From NCBI GenBank assembly GCA_031213475.1, contig JARUPZ010000023.1, positions 8,822,157 through 8,886,156 of the forward strand: a stretch of DNA of 64,000 nucleotides, read 5' to 3'. The position numbers and the translations under genes were made by a program. Position 1 is the first letter of the stretch; the number at the start of each line of letters is the position of its first letter. The notes under the pieces are model-generated. The model was given only the letters and a program-made list of their open reading frames with translations, was not told the origin of the DNA and made no database searches. Shown here piece after piece: positions 47,505-61,267 of this stretch. Origin of the DNA: Nereocystis luetkeana. Its lineage: Eukaryota > Sar > Phaeophyceae > Laminariales > Laminariaceae.

Positions 47505-48690
47505 GACTTCAACCTGTATACGGAGGCCTTTTGCAAGTATATATACATTTAGTACCGCTGCCGGGATGACATTTTCCATCACGGCACAGACGACATGAGC
47601 GAGGAAGCGAGCACAAACGAGCACAGCTTCACCCAGCGTGTCACACCAGCAGATTCGAAGTTATCTACCTCCCAACGCCCCGTCCCTTCCAATACACCAC
47701 TCATACTACTAAAAGCGAGTTGTCGAAATCGGTGCGCTCAGACTACCGGTATATCCCCGACGGTACCGCTTGGTATGCGCGAGCTGGCCCAGCAAGCAGA
47801 CGGGAGGGGAGGGGGGGGTGAGCACGGCTTCGTTGCCGATCCAGCTACGGCTCGGCAGCGTCCTGAAAAGCTCCAATCTCGCCGCTCTGGGGATTCTCTG
47901 AACAATTTTCTTGCGACGCCCTACTCTTCCAACTTAGCGGTACGCACATCAGCATCAGGCTTTTTACGAGTGGTGGCCTGGTGTACATATAACACAACTA
48001 CGATGCGTATTGAATGTTGGCTTCAAACCCGGCCTGACCATTCTCGAGTCAGCAATTTTCCGCCCCTCACCAGTGTTGGGCTTCCTCGTCTAGAGTCCAA
48101 TTCTTTCGCCTTGACACCGCCAACAGTATAACAAAAACGATTCCTCCCCCCTCCCCCCCCCTCGGGAAGAAGGGGGGGGAAAGGGAAGAGGAGAGATTTG
48201 GAGGCATGTACTCGATATGAAGGGGGGGGGGGGGTTCTCTACACCAAGTTATCAACAGGACGGGACGCACGCTGCTCGTGCCGCGCTCCACACGCATTTA
48301 CGATTTTTTTACTGTATGGCACCAACACAAGCCCACTCGCTCCCACCCGAATAATATACACACAGGGCGTACCACAGCACTGACGCACCCCCTGATGATA
48401 TCGCAGCATAGCGAGGGGGGGGGGGGGGGGGGGGCTGCAAGCCGACTGCCTGTGCCTAGAAGTAGACACGGATGCACGGATTGTGTCACGACTGAATCAA
48501 TCAAGCCTTGGACGGCCCCTTGGAAACGTAGAAGCTGTCGAGGGCGCAAAAGTCTTCAGGTACGGTAAAAGCGAGCGAGAAATATGAAATAAAGAAGCGG
48601 CGAGCAAGGTGAGTAGGGTAACGGGCGCCGACGAAGAGGGGAGCAGGACAGGGGCGGCGTGGGAGCACGCGAAGGTCAAGCGTGGAGCAG
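47505..48690. other. Spacer, no gene seen
   Basis: A 178-codon plus-strand frame (47595-48131) has no recognised domain. G-runs occur near 48218-48236 and 48415-48434. Confidence 0.35.
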
Positions 48691-48696
48691 AGGGGC

Positions 48697-48830
48697 GGTG
48701 GGGGGGGGGGGGGGGGGGGGAGGGGGGGGGGGGAGGGGGGGGGGGGGGGGGGAGGGGCAGGGGGCGTACTCATTTGTTGCTTGCCTTAGTCATTTGACCA
48801 TTGACCACGCATCCCTTTCGAGACGCGGGT
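48697..48830 (-). repeat. Poly-C-tailed repeat family F, copy 2
   Basis: On the minus strand: CTCGAAAGGGATGCGTGGTC, GGTCAAATGACTAAGGCAAG, CAACAAATGAGTACG, then a C-rich tail of about 65 bases (plus strand 48697-48764). Confidence 0.85.
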
Positions 48831-48834
48831 GGGG

Positions 48835-49753
48835 GGGGGGGTGGTATTTACGCCGGTGATGGTTCCGCGGCATTGGCGCATGGAAGGCACATCCCATAGG
48901 TACATTCAAGCAAGAGAATAATGATATTCTATTTTGCTGGCAGCGGTTCCCGACGCCCGAAATACTCCGGTGCGACACGTATGGGGGAGGGAGGGGGGGC
49001 GAGGAGGCCCATAAGCAGAGCAGGGAGCAACATGAAACCCTGCTAACGAGCCGCAAAACGACACACGCCACAGATCCCAGTCGGGCCGTCAACACGCGCG
49101 AAGGGTTTGTCCCAGGAGAGCGAAATGCCGAGGGAGAACCGAACACAGCAGGTGCTGTTGAGGCGACGCAGGGAGAGAAGCCGTGCATATCATCGAGTGG
49201 CCCAAAACAAGAAAAAACAGCAAACAAACAAAAAACAGCCAAGGACACAAACAAGCTCCACATAACTCAATATTTACAGTCGTGGAACTACACCGGTAGT
49301 TCTACTACTACCACTGATGTAGTTCGCTCTCGACATACACGCACGTCTCTCCCAACATAAGCACATCAAACTCGAGCCATCCGGCACAACACAAACCCGA
49401 GCTACTGCTGTACGTGGTAGTTGCTGTCCCCGTTACACAGTCAAACGCGGAAACTACCGGTACGCATCAAAGCCGTAAGCCGTATCACATGGGTGATAAG
49501 CTAACACACCCCCCGGCGATGACACATGGGTGATAAGCTGACACACCCCCCGGCGATGAAGTTTAGAGGCGTTCTTTTCCCCCAAAAACCAAAGGGGGCA
49601 CACACGACAAAAATAGTGGCTTTGGTGGAAATATCTGGTTGAGGTGTTTTCCATCACACCAATTGCCCGGCGTTTGCTCTCTCCCCCTGCTGTAGAGAAA
49701 CTCAGCTCAGAAATGTGTCCGAGTTGTGTGTGTTGTCATATGCGCGTTTTACG
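48835..49753. other. 3' flank of the lipase gene
   Basis: It probably begins with the lipase 3' UTR next to 49753. A direct duplication of ACACATGGGTGATAAGCT with a CCCCCCGGCGATGA spacer lies at about 49485-49560. No other gene seen. Confidence 0.4.
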
Positions 49754-52323
49754 CTAGCAGCAGGAACAGCAGTCGTCGCTCAAAAATCGAAAAGACGCGT
49801 TCGCCTGCGGGTTTCGCTCACAGTTCATCTCCATGTGGTGGTCGATGCCCTCGCCGCTCAAGAGGGCCTGCATCAGCTTAACCTCCTCATCGAAGAAATC
49901 CGTCGACTCTTTCGTGAAGAGAGAGCCCGGGCCGGTATCATCCAGAGGGCAGCCGCCGTCAGACTTCATGTTTCAACGTTCGACGCACATGCATACGGCG
50001 CGGGGGCGGTCGAAGAGGCACCACCGAAACGCAGAGAGCGGGACACGAGGATTGACGCACATTAAGCGTAAGCTATGGAGTTACTTGACGCGATTTCAGA
50101 CTTATTCGACATCAAGACTACTAACATAAGCTCAAGTAAGCACACAAGTCTTCGTGATTCCGCGACATCCGCCTAGGGTCAACGAGAAGTGGCACCGCGA
50201 GTAATCGTCCCGGCCCACGTACCCTATTGACGCGATTGGATTCTAACCGTTAGTTCCTTGGAGGAGGCAGGGGAGCGCCATCCTCCCGCGCTCGCAACGG
50301 TCTTGGAACGCACGACAGCCACCTCTCCTACAGCACTGTATGCACGATTTATGTTGTACTTTGTTTTTTGCCGTCGGGACGTATTCGTTTTACGTGTATA
50401 TATATATTGTAACCACGGCCTCGATTTCTTCAGGGAAATGAGAAATTGTGAGAACCATCATCATTTTCGAGATCATCATGATCCTCAACGTCATCCTAAT
50501 CCTACTCATCATCATCAACGCCGTCATCATCATTAGCATCATGATCAATACCATCACCAGCATCAGTATCGTCATCATCCCAATCATCAACACCGTCGTC
50601 ACACAAAAAAATGGGCCTATTACGGGGGACCATATTAAATACCAGGGGGCCTACGGTACACACAAGAAACTATATATTTCGCGATTTTTACCAACAATAC
50701 TTGGTCCTATTTAATATGATTCCCCGTAATAGTACCTCTCCCTGGATCCAGGGGGGCTCGGCGGGGTCTTCTGCGACCATGACCGTGCGACCTGAATGGC
50801 GGTAGTCGAGCGAGATGCCGCGCATTGTCTCCCTCGGCAGTCTTGCCACAATGTCCTTGTTGTTCACCACGCGGAAGCTGTTACCCACAAACTGGTCATA
50901 CAGCTTCGCGAAGGCCCTGACATTGTTGAAGGCATCAACACATCGCCGTATGTGGGACGAAGAAAGCAGACAGCAGACAACGAAAGGGGGGGGGCAGGGA
51001 CGCGACGGATGAACAGAAATAAACACTCGTCCGTCGGGAAAACAGGTCAAGTTTTCGCGAGAAGGAGAGGGAAGGGGTGGGAGTCGTGTTCAGTAAGAGG
51101 TACACCCGACGGCAGCTGCCCTCACAATGTACGATGAAAAAAAAAAGAGAATTGGCAACTCCTATGCTACTGTATATCGAAAAAACGAATCCCTTTTCCA
51201 AGCCATCATCCCCACCGCCACCGCCACCACCACCACCACCACCCTGTCTCTACAACTTCCTGAGTCGCATCGTTCGGCTCTTCCTCCATCATATATCAAC
51301 TTTTGTTTTTCTTCGCTTGGTTTTCTTCGACTATGAACACAGTTCGACGTGAGGAGACGAGAGAACGCAAGTGCCGACCCTCCGACCCCAACGCAAGACA
51401 AAAAACTGATGAGTGCAAAGAAGCGGGGAAAGGGCAGGGGCTCCCCTCCAAGCGACCCCGGATCTGAGTTGCGGCAAAAGCAGTGCGAGCATTCGGGCCA
51501 AAAGGGCAAGACCAGCGAACACAAAAACGAAAAAAATACTACCGCAGTACGTACGAGGTACAGGTCCAAAAGGTACACCGATACCTGGTAGTGTGATACA
51601 TCGTGCATCTCTTAGGGTGAATTAGTACGGCACCCTCCTGCTTTTCCCTAGCTATTTTTGAGTATAAATTATCTACGGTATCGCGATTTTATATATGCCA
51701 GGTATGCCAAATAACCACGCAACACTACCTGTTGCCGACTCGAGGACTCCCAAAGTTGTACATGGCCACCTTCGCTTTCGGGTAACGCCTCTGGAGGTCG
51801 AGCGTCGCAAGCGTCGCCAAGGCCCCCCCAAGAGAGTGCCCCGTCACAAAAACTTCCCAATCCTGCGTGCTCGCGCAGAGTACACAGAGCGGAAAGCGGA
51901 GAGGAGCGGAGGGAGGGGGGGGGGATCGAAGGGGAGGGAAGGAGAGAGCAGGGGAGGGGAGGGATGAGCGAACGGTAACAAATACAAAGGCTCCCTTGAG
52001 TTTTCGAAGAGCGAGGGGTCGAAAGTGATCGAGCGCGTATACCGCTCGAGCGTGTGCCCTGCTGTGTATCTGGTGCTACTGTTGTGTACTGCTGTACCAT
52101 TTCTTCGGCTCTGCAGGCTGAGCTCGACCGTCCATTTTGTCCGGTGGACCCATGCCATATGTATACATGTATACACAGGACCTAAGCGTACAGCAGTCGT
52201 CTGGGCAGTTTTTCCACACATCTCAAATTCGTGTGTGCGTCCTGGTCTTGTCTGTGTCTGACTGGGTTGTCGGGAGGAGAGTAGAACCGTCAAACCATAT
52301 ATTATGAAGCACCAAATGGTCTG

Positions 52324-52354
<31 letters not shown>

Positions 52355-55300
52355 GCTGTCGCGTTTCGGGTGATCACGTTTGCGGGCCGCTTGTTCACAG
52401 TTCGTAGCAGTCCCAAGGCTTGATACTGAATTATTGAATAAAAACACGACGAGAGACTGTTCGCGGGCAGGGCAAACAGGAACACATCACCGAGCAAGCA
52501 AGACACACAGCAGGGAGTGCACCTTACCCGTTCTGGCCTTGAGTCTCGTCGAAGCGGTAAGGTGGGCGGCGAATCAACCGCCGAAACTTTCCCCTCGCGT
52601 CACGCTGGCGTAAAGCCGAGGTATCGCGGTGGGCGTCTCACTACGTTGGCGTGGGTGGTACATCATCACTTATATTACGAGGCAACACAGCAATCAAACC
52701 CCAATAAGTGCATTTCGATGCGAGTCGACGAGGGAAGAAAGAGCTGGATTCTCCTTCTCGCGATAAAAATGCCTTCCAACGCAAGAACCGTAGTGGGGAG
52801 GAGGGAGAAAAGGCCTGCCCGCTTTGCAATAGAAAGGAGGGAGGAAAGAAAAGCGAAGATATTAAATGGGATATATATACCGGTATATATATACCAGTAG
52901 ATGTACAACGTACGGTTGGCAAACATGGGGGGATATATAGGGGGATACACGACTTGGGGGTCGAACGTGGGTTCCGATTGCTATGGACTCCCGTGATAGT
53001 AGGCGGCGCAGGCGGTAGTGGGAAATAAGGCGTCGCTCTGGTGGTACAGCGGTGCCCCCCGCGCGTCACAGGAAAGAAGCGCGGACGATGTAAAACAGGC
53101 GGGAGGGGTTCGAAACGATCTTCAACTTTTAACGCAATCTTCAAAATCAACCTCAACTTGCCATGGAGTCCTACGAAATCTCCGGGGTTGCGCCTACCGC
53201 TGGTAAATCGGTAAAAAAGAAGAAACTAACAAAAAAAAAACATAGAAAAAACGAAACAGCATGTTTCGACACCGCAGCCGCACAACAGCAAACAGCACCC
53301 AAACGCTCTGTAGGATAAGATAACCCGCCAACCCACAGACCAACCGAAAAAGCGAAAGCAGAAGCGTGGCAGCGTCCCAGGCTCACGACAAACAAATAGC
53401 ACAAAACAATCTTTACGAAAACTTGCCGACCGACAGACAGACAGACAGACTTTTCCATAAAAAGATCGACCGAAAAAAAACGACGAACCTCTAGCCGCCC
53501 GTCCGTCGCAGACCACACCACCGCGCTGAGCGTCCGGTTGACGCTGACGTAGGCGCTCTTGAACCCGGTGTGGATCTTAGGCCCCTCCTCCTCCTCTTCC
53601 TCCTTCTCCTGCTGCTGCTGCAGCAGCAGCTGCTCCTCGCGCTGCTCCTGCTGCAAGTCTGCAACCTTCGCGAGCATCGCCTGCTTCCCCCGATCCCGAC
53701 GTCGTTCGTTCGCCGCGGAGGTAAAAAGAAAAAAGAAAAGAACAGAAATTAGAAAGAAAGACAGAACGAAACCAGACAAAAACCAAACAAGATGAAACTA
53801 CAACATTTTTTTTCGATCCGAACCCCCCCCCCCACCCCCCCCCTACGCCTCACCCCGACCCCAACAGGAACCTGTACGGCATTCGCCACTTAATTGACAA
53901 AAAATACGTTTTACCGTCACGTGCACGTGCGCGTGTGGCCGAGAACGAAAACAGTACATATCATGGCACTCGGGAACGGTATTTGGGGGTCGGAGAACGG
54001 CGAGCGACCGGAGGCGGGGTGGGGTGGGGTTGGGGGGGGGGCAGAGAAGCGAGACACGTGCTTGGGGTCGTCATACAGCGTCGGGAGCTGTCCATTTTCT
54101 GCGGGAAATTAAAATCCACAGCCCCGACCATAGCCTCCCGGCCATCGGACTCGGTGTATACACGAACCTGCCGGCTGCTTTGGCGTTTGGCGTCACCTGC
54201 TGCGCCTCTACCGGCACCGCCAGCGATTCGTGGGGAATACGATCACTTTTTTCCGCCGCTTGGAGAGAACGGGATGCATACACATAGGGGCGGGGGGGGG
54301 GGGGGGGTGCTCGATAGGAGAGATGTACTCGATCTCATGCATGGCCGTAGTCGTAAGACCATAGACCCTCGCATCCCTACAATGCCGGGACGGAGCATGT
54401 CGGGTTTTAACCGAGCAGGCAGACATTGCTTGCACCAAGCGCGAAGCGCTGTGAGGTGTCCGGCGAGTCGCACGGAGTGTGAGCTGCATCCTACTAAGAA
54501 CCACTTTTGAGGCGGACTTGCACATGAAGGACAGCTTCAATGAGGTAATTTAATTTCCGGTGTAGCCAATTCCAGAGACTGCAATGGGAGTACTATGTAA
54601 CTGCCTCTTGGGTGCCTTCCCATAAACACTACGTGATACGATCAGTCCTCTTGTGCGGAGTAAAGGTTGTTTACCTCGCACAAATAATCTAACTCGACGA
54701 CCAGCTGTGGGCGACCGCCAACAAAAAACAAACAAACGGTATCCTGATAGTCTAGCTCTGGGCGGGGGGGTACTCGATATCACACGTCGTATAAAAATAG
54801 GCCCTCGCATCCCTACAATGCCGGGACGGGGCACGTCGGGTTTCCACCGACCTGGCAGGCAGGGAGGGGAACGCTGCGAAAGATGGAAAGCCAATTGTGC
54901 GGTATCCCGGAGTAATGCACGTCGCGCAGCAAATCCGACGACGTCAAACACACTTTTTCAACGTATATTTGAAGTTTTATTCGGTGACACGCCACCCACG
55001 TTTTCCACGTCTTGTTAAGGTATTCAATTAGACTGGACGCACGGCGGAAGGCGGCAAAGGTTTACGTGAAAGGCTTCCCTGCTGAAACGTGAGAGGAGGC
55101 GGGTTTGTGGATAGAACTTCGTGTGCAGCAAGAACACAAATCACGAAAATAACGCGGAAAAACGGAACAAAAACCGCTCAGTTGTTTCCGAACTGACGCG
55201 CAAGCGCGAGGCACCGACCGCACTGCACCGACCGTGACGTTGAGTAGGACGCGTCGCGACTCGCGTGTTTTTCTTGCGGTATACTGGTACAGGAGCGTAT

Positions 55301-58300
55301 AGCGAGCGAAGCCGAACAAACTGCGTTTGCAGGTCGGGCAACGGTTCGGTGTAAATGTATGAAAAAAACAATGATAATGCGTGTTTCTTCGTCGCGATTG
55401 ACGCATATACGGGTAAGCAAGCAGTGGCACCTCGTTCAACCTTGCCTGCATCCTGTTCACGACTGCTGTAAAGTAAAGAAAGCTTGAATAGAGGCCCCCG
55501 TTTTTACCCCAGCCAGCCCTTTGAACCCACCTGACGGGGTGGAGGGACGTCCGTGATAAAAATAAAAAAGAGCACCGGCTTTAAAAAAAAAGACGCCCTC
55601 AACTCTGCGGAAGTGGGCCGTGTAAAAAACTACCAGGTATATACGCAAGGCTCTGGAAAGCACGGACTGTGCGTTGTGCAGTAGGCAAAAACAACTTCGG
55701 CAGCAGTTGCTGGGCGATTTCAGGAGGCTCATCAGAAGTACAACGGAGGGATGACATTTTGCATTTCTGCACCGCTCTTCCCGGGATGTCTTGACAAGAC
55801 CCGCCCGCGCTCGTCGTGTTTTTAGGTCGCTATTTCTTGGTCCCAAAATACGGGTTTTTAAACAGTGTTATGGTTTTATCTGGGCCTCCCTCTCTCTGCC
55901 TCCCCTTAAAAGGCGTCGCCCTCGATAGCACGCTATATGTCGCTCCGATATACAAGAGGTCCACGCACCCCACAAGGTCAACACAAACGAACATGAACCA
56001 CAAGACAACAAGGGGGAGGGAGGGGGGGGGGGCTGTGGAATGGGGGTCGGCCCCTTCTTTCTTCACACACATCTCGGGGGGGGAAAGCGCAAAACGCAAA
56101 ACCGGAAGCCCCGGCCCCGGCCCCGGCCCCGGCCCCGCCAGGTCGTTCCTATCCCCAACCAAGAGGCATCGTTACGAACCGAGCGCCCGACGTATAATAG
56201 TAGCAAAGCTCGAGTATCAACCACTCAACCGGTCGAACTCATTGCTGACGAATATACGTGTAAAAAAAAAACAATTAGACAAGAGAATCCCAACCACCTT
56301 TCAGTAGCCCGCCTCTACTCGTACCTGGAAGGTTTTGATCTTCTCGTCTACGGCCTTCTTCCCCTGCTGCTGCACGCCTTCTATCCCGTCCGCAGCTCCG
56401 ACGATGTTCCGGAATTCGTTGAACTTGTCCATCAGCTCCTTGGCCGCCTCGACCTTGCCGAGGTCCTGGTTCACCAGCAGGGCAAGGAGGTCCCCGCTGG
56501 AGGTCCCGTTCATGTCCTTGGACGCGTTGACGAGGGCGTTCTGCAGCGTAGCCATTTCCTCCATCTGCCCCGCCGCGTTTGGCAGAAGAGGGCGTTTTTT
56601 TGGGGGGGGGAGTTTAGGAGCAGGAAGCGGGGAGAGGAGGGGGGGGGGGGGGGTACTCAATGCCATGCATGGCCGTAGTCGTATGACCATAGACCGTCGC
56701 ATCTCTATAATGCCGGGACGGAGCAAGGGGGGATGGGTAGGATTCAAGCCTCTAACAGTGCGATTTAGAGCTACAGAGCAGCCCCTTTTCAGTCTCGAGG
56801 TTTCTGCTGCTGGTGTTGCCTCTGTACGTGTGTGTGGGGGGTAGAGTTCATCAAAATGAGGTACGCATGGCGAGTTGCTGCACAACAGCGCACTCGCGAG
56901 GGGATCTACACCTTGTGTCAAGAGAACACGAAGCTATGTTTCCTACAAACATAGGTCATACGTAAAGCGTTTCGAGGCAGTGCCAAACACTTCATTCGGC
57001 GGGGGGGACGAACAGGAGGAAGAGGCAAGGGAGGGCGGGGGCGAGGAATAATAGGTCCCCTGATCGCAACTCGCGAAATCAGTAACAACCCAACCATACT
57101 AGCTCAACAAAGGGCGCCAAGACTGCGGGGTTTTCAATGTCGTATAAGGCGGGAAGGAGTATCGCAAAAAGCATGCGGAACAGGAAGCGTAGTTAGTTTT
57201 CTTACGTCCCCCCCCCCCCCCTGCGCCTCTCCTCTCCCCTTCATAGCGTCTCTCCATTCTGTTATCTCCCCCTCCAGCACAATCTCTCGTACATACAACA
57301 CCTTGCACCCTTCTTCTCTCTTTCTCGCAAAAATCTCTGCCCATTCGTCGTGCTCATCACTTCTCACTACCCCCCCCCAAACAAAATCCCCACGCCCCGC
57401 TCCTCCCATCACTAACCTTCTCTTCGGCGACCTGTTGGACCCACGCGAACGTGTCCGCCAGTCCTCGGGCAGGGTCGCCGCCCCCAGCAGCCAGAGCCCT
57501 CAACGCTTCTTTCTTTGCATCGCTGCTGCTGCTGGTACCGTCGGCATCTATTGAGGGGTCACTTTCCTTCCACCTCCTCTGGAACCGGCGTACCATGTTC
57601 CCGCCGATGCCTCCGCCTCCTTCTCGCGCTCCTCCCGCCCCCCCTCCAACGCCACCGTCACTGCCCCCATCGCGACCCTCCTGTTCAGAGTACAACGAAG
57701 AAGCGGGCGATGAGGAGGCACCGCGAGCAAGTTTCTCCTTTAAGGGGCCGGAGGGGAAAGAGGCGGCACTCTCGCTGCTGTTCTCCTTCCCATCGAGCAG
57801 GTTCAGCAGGTTTGCGGCTGCCACAGCCACGACATCCACCCGCCCCCCCTCCTCCCCCCCTAACGGCCCATCGCCGTCACCGCCGCTGCTTTCCCCACCT
57901 TCTTCTCCAATCGAACCCGCTTCGATGGTGCTTGTGCCGCTCATACGGGCACCGACAGCTCCTGTCCCTTCTCTAGTCCCCGCTACTCCTTGTTCTAATT
58001 CGGCGGCGGAGGCCGGCTCTACAGAGCCCACTTTCAGCGCCGCCTTCAATCCGGACAGTATATCTTGCGGCTGTGGAAGGGTGGCCGTCCCTCCGATCGT
58101 TCCCGCGCCATCCTCTCTTTTCCCGTTGCCACCACCACCACCATCGCTTTTGCTTACACTTGTGCTTGAGCTAGAGCTAGCGCTTGCCGCGGCGGCGCCC
58201 GGTGCGGTCGGTTTCGCCGGCGAAGTCTCGCTCGAGGGCACGGCGGATTTTTCCGCGGGGGAGGTGGCCGTAGAGGCGATAGAAGTGGGGGCGTCGGTCT

Positions 58301-61108
58301 GGAGCTCTTGGAGGAGACCCTTGCTGGTGTCGATGAGCTTGTTCATGGACTGGAGCATACTGGCTACCCTCGCGAGGAGCGGACGGGGTATGTAGAAGGA
58401 GAGGGCGCAATCAAGTCGGATTCAAGTGCTACGTCAGAACAGGAAGTGATTGGGAAAGGAAAAAAGGAAGAAGAGCGACGACGAGTGTCTCCCGATGGCT
58501 GCGTAATTAACGGCTGACGGGAGCAGCTTCATGATATCATCCTAGGAGGGTACAGCCCCCCCCCCGCCCTGGGACCGCTCGACAAGATCCTCGTGTCGCG
58601 CGCGCAAACGTAAGTATCAACATCAGCCTTAACATTAACGCCGATCGATGCCAACGCAACACCAGCATGAACGCCAACACGAACAATATGAACTTCTTTA
58701 CTATACGACTCTCGGCCGAAATATGAGGACCGTTTAGACATTAATAGGGAGACCAAGCGGTCCCTATCTTCACGCCCAGAGCGTATGTATACTACCTGGT
58801 ACGAACACACACACCTCTCTGATTTTGAGGAAGTTTGTCCCCAAAATCTGTGCGCAGGTTGTACCGGTTGGACGCCGCCAAAAACACAAGAAAACGTGCG
58901 CACGCATGTGAAACTCGGATCATACAACGCGAACTACCCAAACAAAAAAAACACAAAAGACCACACGACCATCGCCACGGTAGCAGCAAAGAAGCAGCAC
59001 GGTAGCAGCACAGCAGCAGCACAGCAGCGGCACGGCAGCAGTATCACGCCACTAGTAGCCCCCCGGCATGACGAGACCTGCAACACAAAACCACTATAGT
59101 TAGCCCTTTTTGTGGCTCCCGTCACACGAAGCAAAAACTGCTGCAACTTTGCGTCGCGGGTTAATTCGTACCAGGTTTATAGTTTGGGATGAATGAGGCC
59201 TTCTGCCGCGACCAGCCGGAGACTCTCACCCAGGGTTACCACTGCCGCGTTAATTGTCTGGCAATCAACGCGGCACCTCGTCGCAGAGAATAGGTACCCC
59301 GGTAAAATCAACACCAACAAACTGATGCCGTTGTCGACGGTACACCTCGCTACCAACGATGGGCAGGCGGTATGGTCTATTTTTGCCTAGCCTCTTTCTA
59401 CTTTGTCGTGCTGTTGTAGAGCTGCGATATCGCTCACGGAGTGACACTCGATCACTGTCTCCGAGCACAACAAGGAGGTTTCCTCGACAAGGGGTCCACC
59501 CCGCGGGCATCCCTTCCTTTCTGTTTTTTCAGGCTTTCGCCTGAACAAGCTCTATGATACAGCCCACAAGGGGGTCCAGCCAGCCGGCCGCACGTTCGTG
59601 GTGGAGCAGCCCCTTGTCGAGCGCGGACAAACCGCAACGGTTTCGCTGCCTCCGCAGGCGTGGCAATCTTGAGTTGTCTACATACAACAAACAAGACAAG
59701 GAGGGTCTCTACACTACCAACAACATAAACGGAAAACAGCATGCCGTTTCATAATACCCTGCGACCGGCGATGCTCCTCTACTGCTGCAGCTACTCATAC
59801 ATACAGAAACAACCACAACAAAAAACGAAATGAGAATTACACACACAATGAAACACAAAAAAAAATCGAGACCAACGCACACCATGTATCGGGCCCATCA
59901 CCCTCCTGCCTAAAAGGGGGAACGATGCGCGTGTGCTGGCACGCAACGCGGTGCGGTGCACACACACGCTTCGCGAGGTTAGGGCTGGCGGTGCGCTGCA
60001 GAACGTAGAGCGTGCGAGGTGTCACCTTTCTGGAGCGCGAGGGTCTCCGGGAGCGGTTTTACTCTCTCCGTCTTCCAGCTCGAGGTGGTGTTCCGCACCG
60101 CGGCCATGAGATCGCCTGCCGCTGGCATCACATTTTTCTCCGCCGCTTTCCACGGCTCCGAATCGCTGTACTTGTCCTGGTGCGACGAGCGCAGGGCGCG
60201 CGCATTTTGTTTCATCACCGACACTGGTTTCATTTTTCTCACAGCCCGCCACGCCTTACTTCGCGTATCGTTGTCACGGATGTTCCAAGCTTCGGCAATA
60301 CCATCGGTCTCGTTAAAATCCCCGAGCATCGTCAAAATTCTTTCAAATAGAGTCGGCGTTAAACCCCGACCCTGACCCTAACTCTATAACCCTAACCTCG
60401 ACCGCCTGAGTATTTCCCCGCAATCCATAAGTAATCCAGGCCTAGTATTGAATTTAAACCATTTTGTCGAAGGTGGCCCAAGTCATGAACACAACCGGGC
60501 CTCGTTCATTTTTCCGAGCGTCACGTTTAGAGGTTGCCGGCAGTCTCGTTTGGTTTCGTTCGAAATAGCTGTTACGCCTTTTGGTCACCGACGATACGGT
60601 AGCGTTTTGGATACCAACAGTCGTTATGTTTAGAACCCGAGAGTCATTTTTGGTCACCGATTATCACTCTTTCGTTCCTGGCGGTCGCTTGCCGTTTTGC
60701 GAGGTCCACGTTTCGGATATATTGATGTTCACGTTTTAGTCACCGATTTTCACGTAGGAGGTTGCCCACCCGCCCCTACAACGGAAATAACAGAATTGAA
60801 CACGCTGAGCGCTTGCCGAAGGGTCGCCAAGGGTTACGTCCCGCACGGAAAGCGGCGGCAGAACTATGAGTAGCTGGACAGCGGAGGGACTGAACGACAA
60901 CGGAATACAATGTCACCAAAACGATGACAGCAAAAAAAGACAACAGCAGCGCAAAAAACAATGGCTTTCTTGGAGGCCTGCACCCACCTCTTTTGTGTTG
61001 CGGGTGCGGTTGCTGCTGCTGATACCACTGCTACGGCTACTACTACTACTACTGCTGCTACTACTATTGCTACTGCTACTGCTACTGCTACTACTGCTGC
61101 TGCTACTA

Positions 61109-61139
<31 letters not shown>

Positions 61140-61222
61140 CACTACTACTACTACTACTACTGCTGCTACTACTATTGCTACTGCTACTGCTACTGCTACT
61201 ACTGCTGCTACTACTACTACCA

Positions 61223-61267
<45 letters not shown>

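Noticed and set aside
51961-52110. Minus-strand stretch (ERYTRSITFDPSLFENSR) as the missing lipase exon
   Set aside because: No phase-0 donor fits. The 53097-53156 stretch matches the expected helix before GHSLGG better.
57451-58395. A 314-codon Pro/Ser-rich plus-strand frame
   Set aside because: It is antisense to the lipase exon 57417-58363, and its composition is the complement of that exon's Ser/Gly/Ala-rich sequence.
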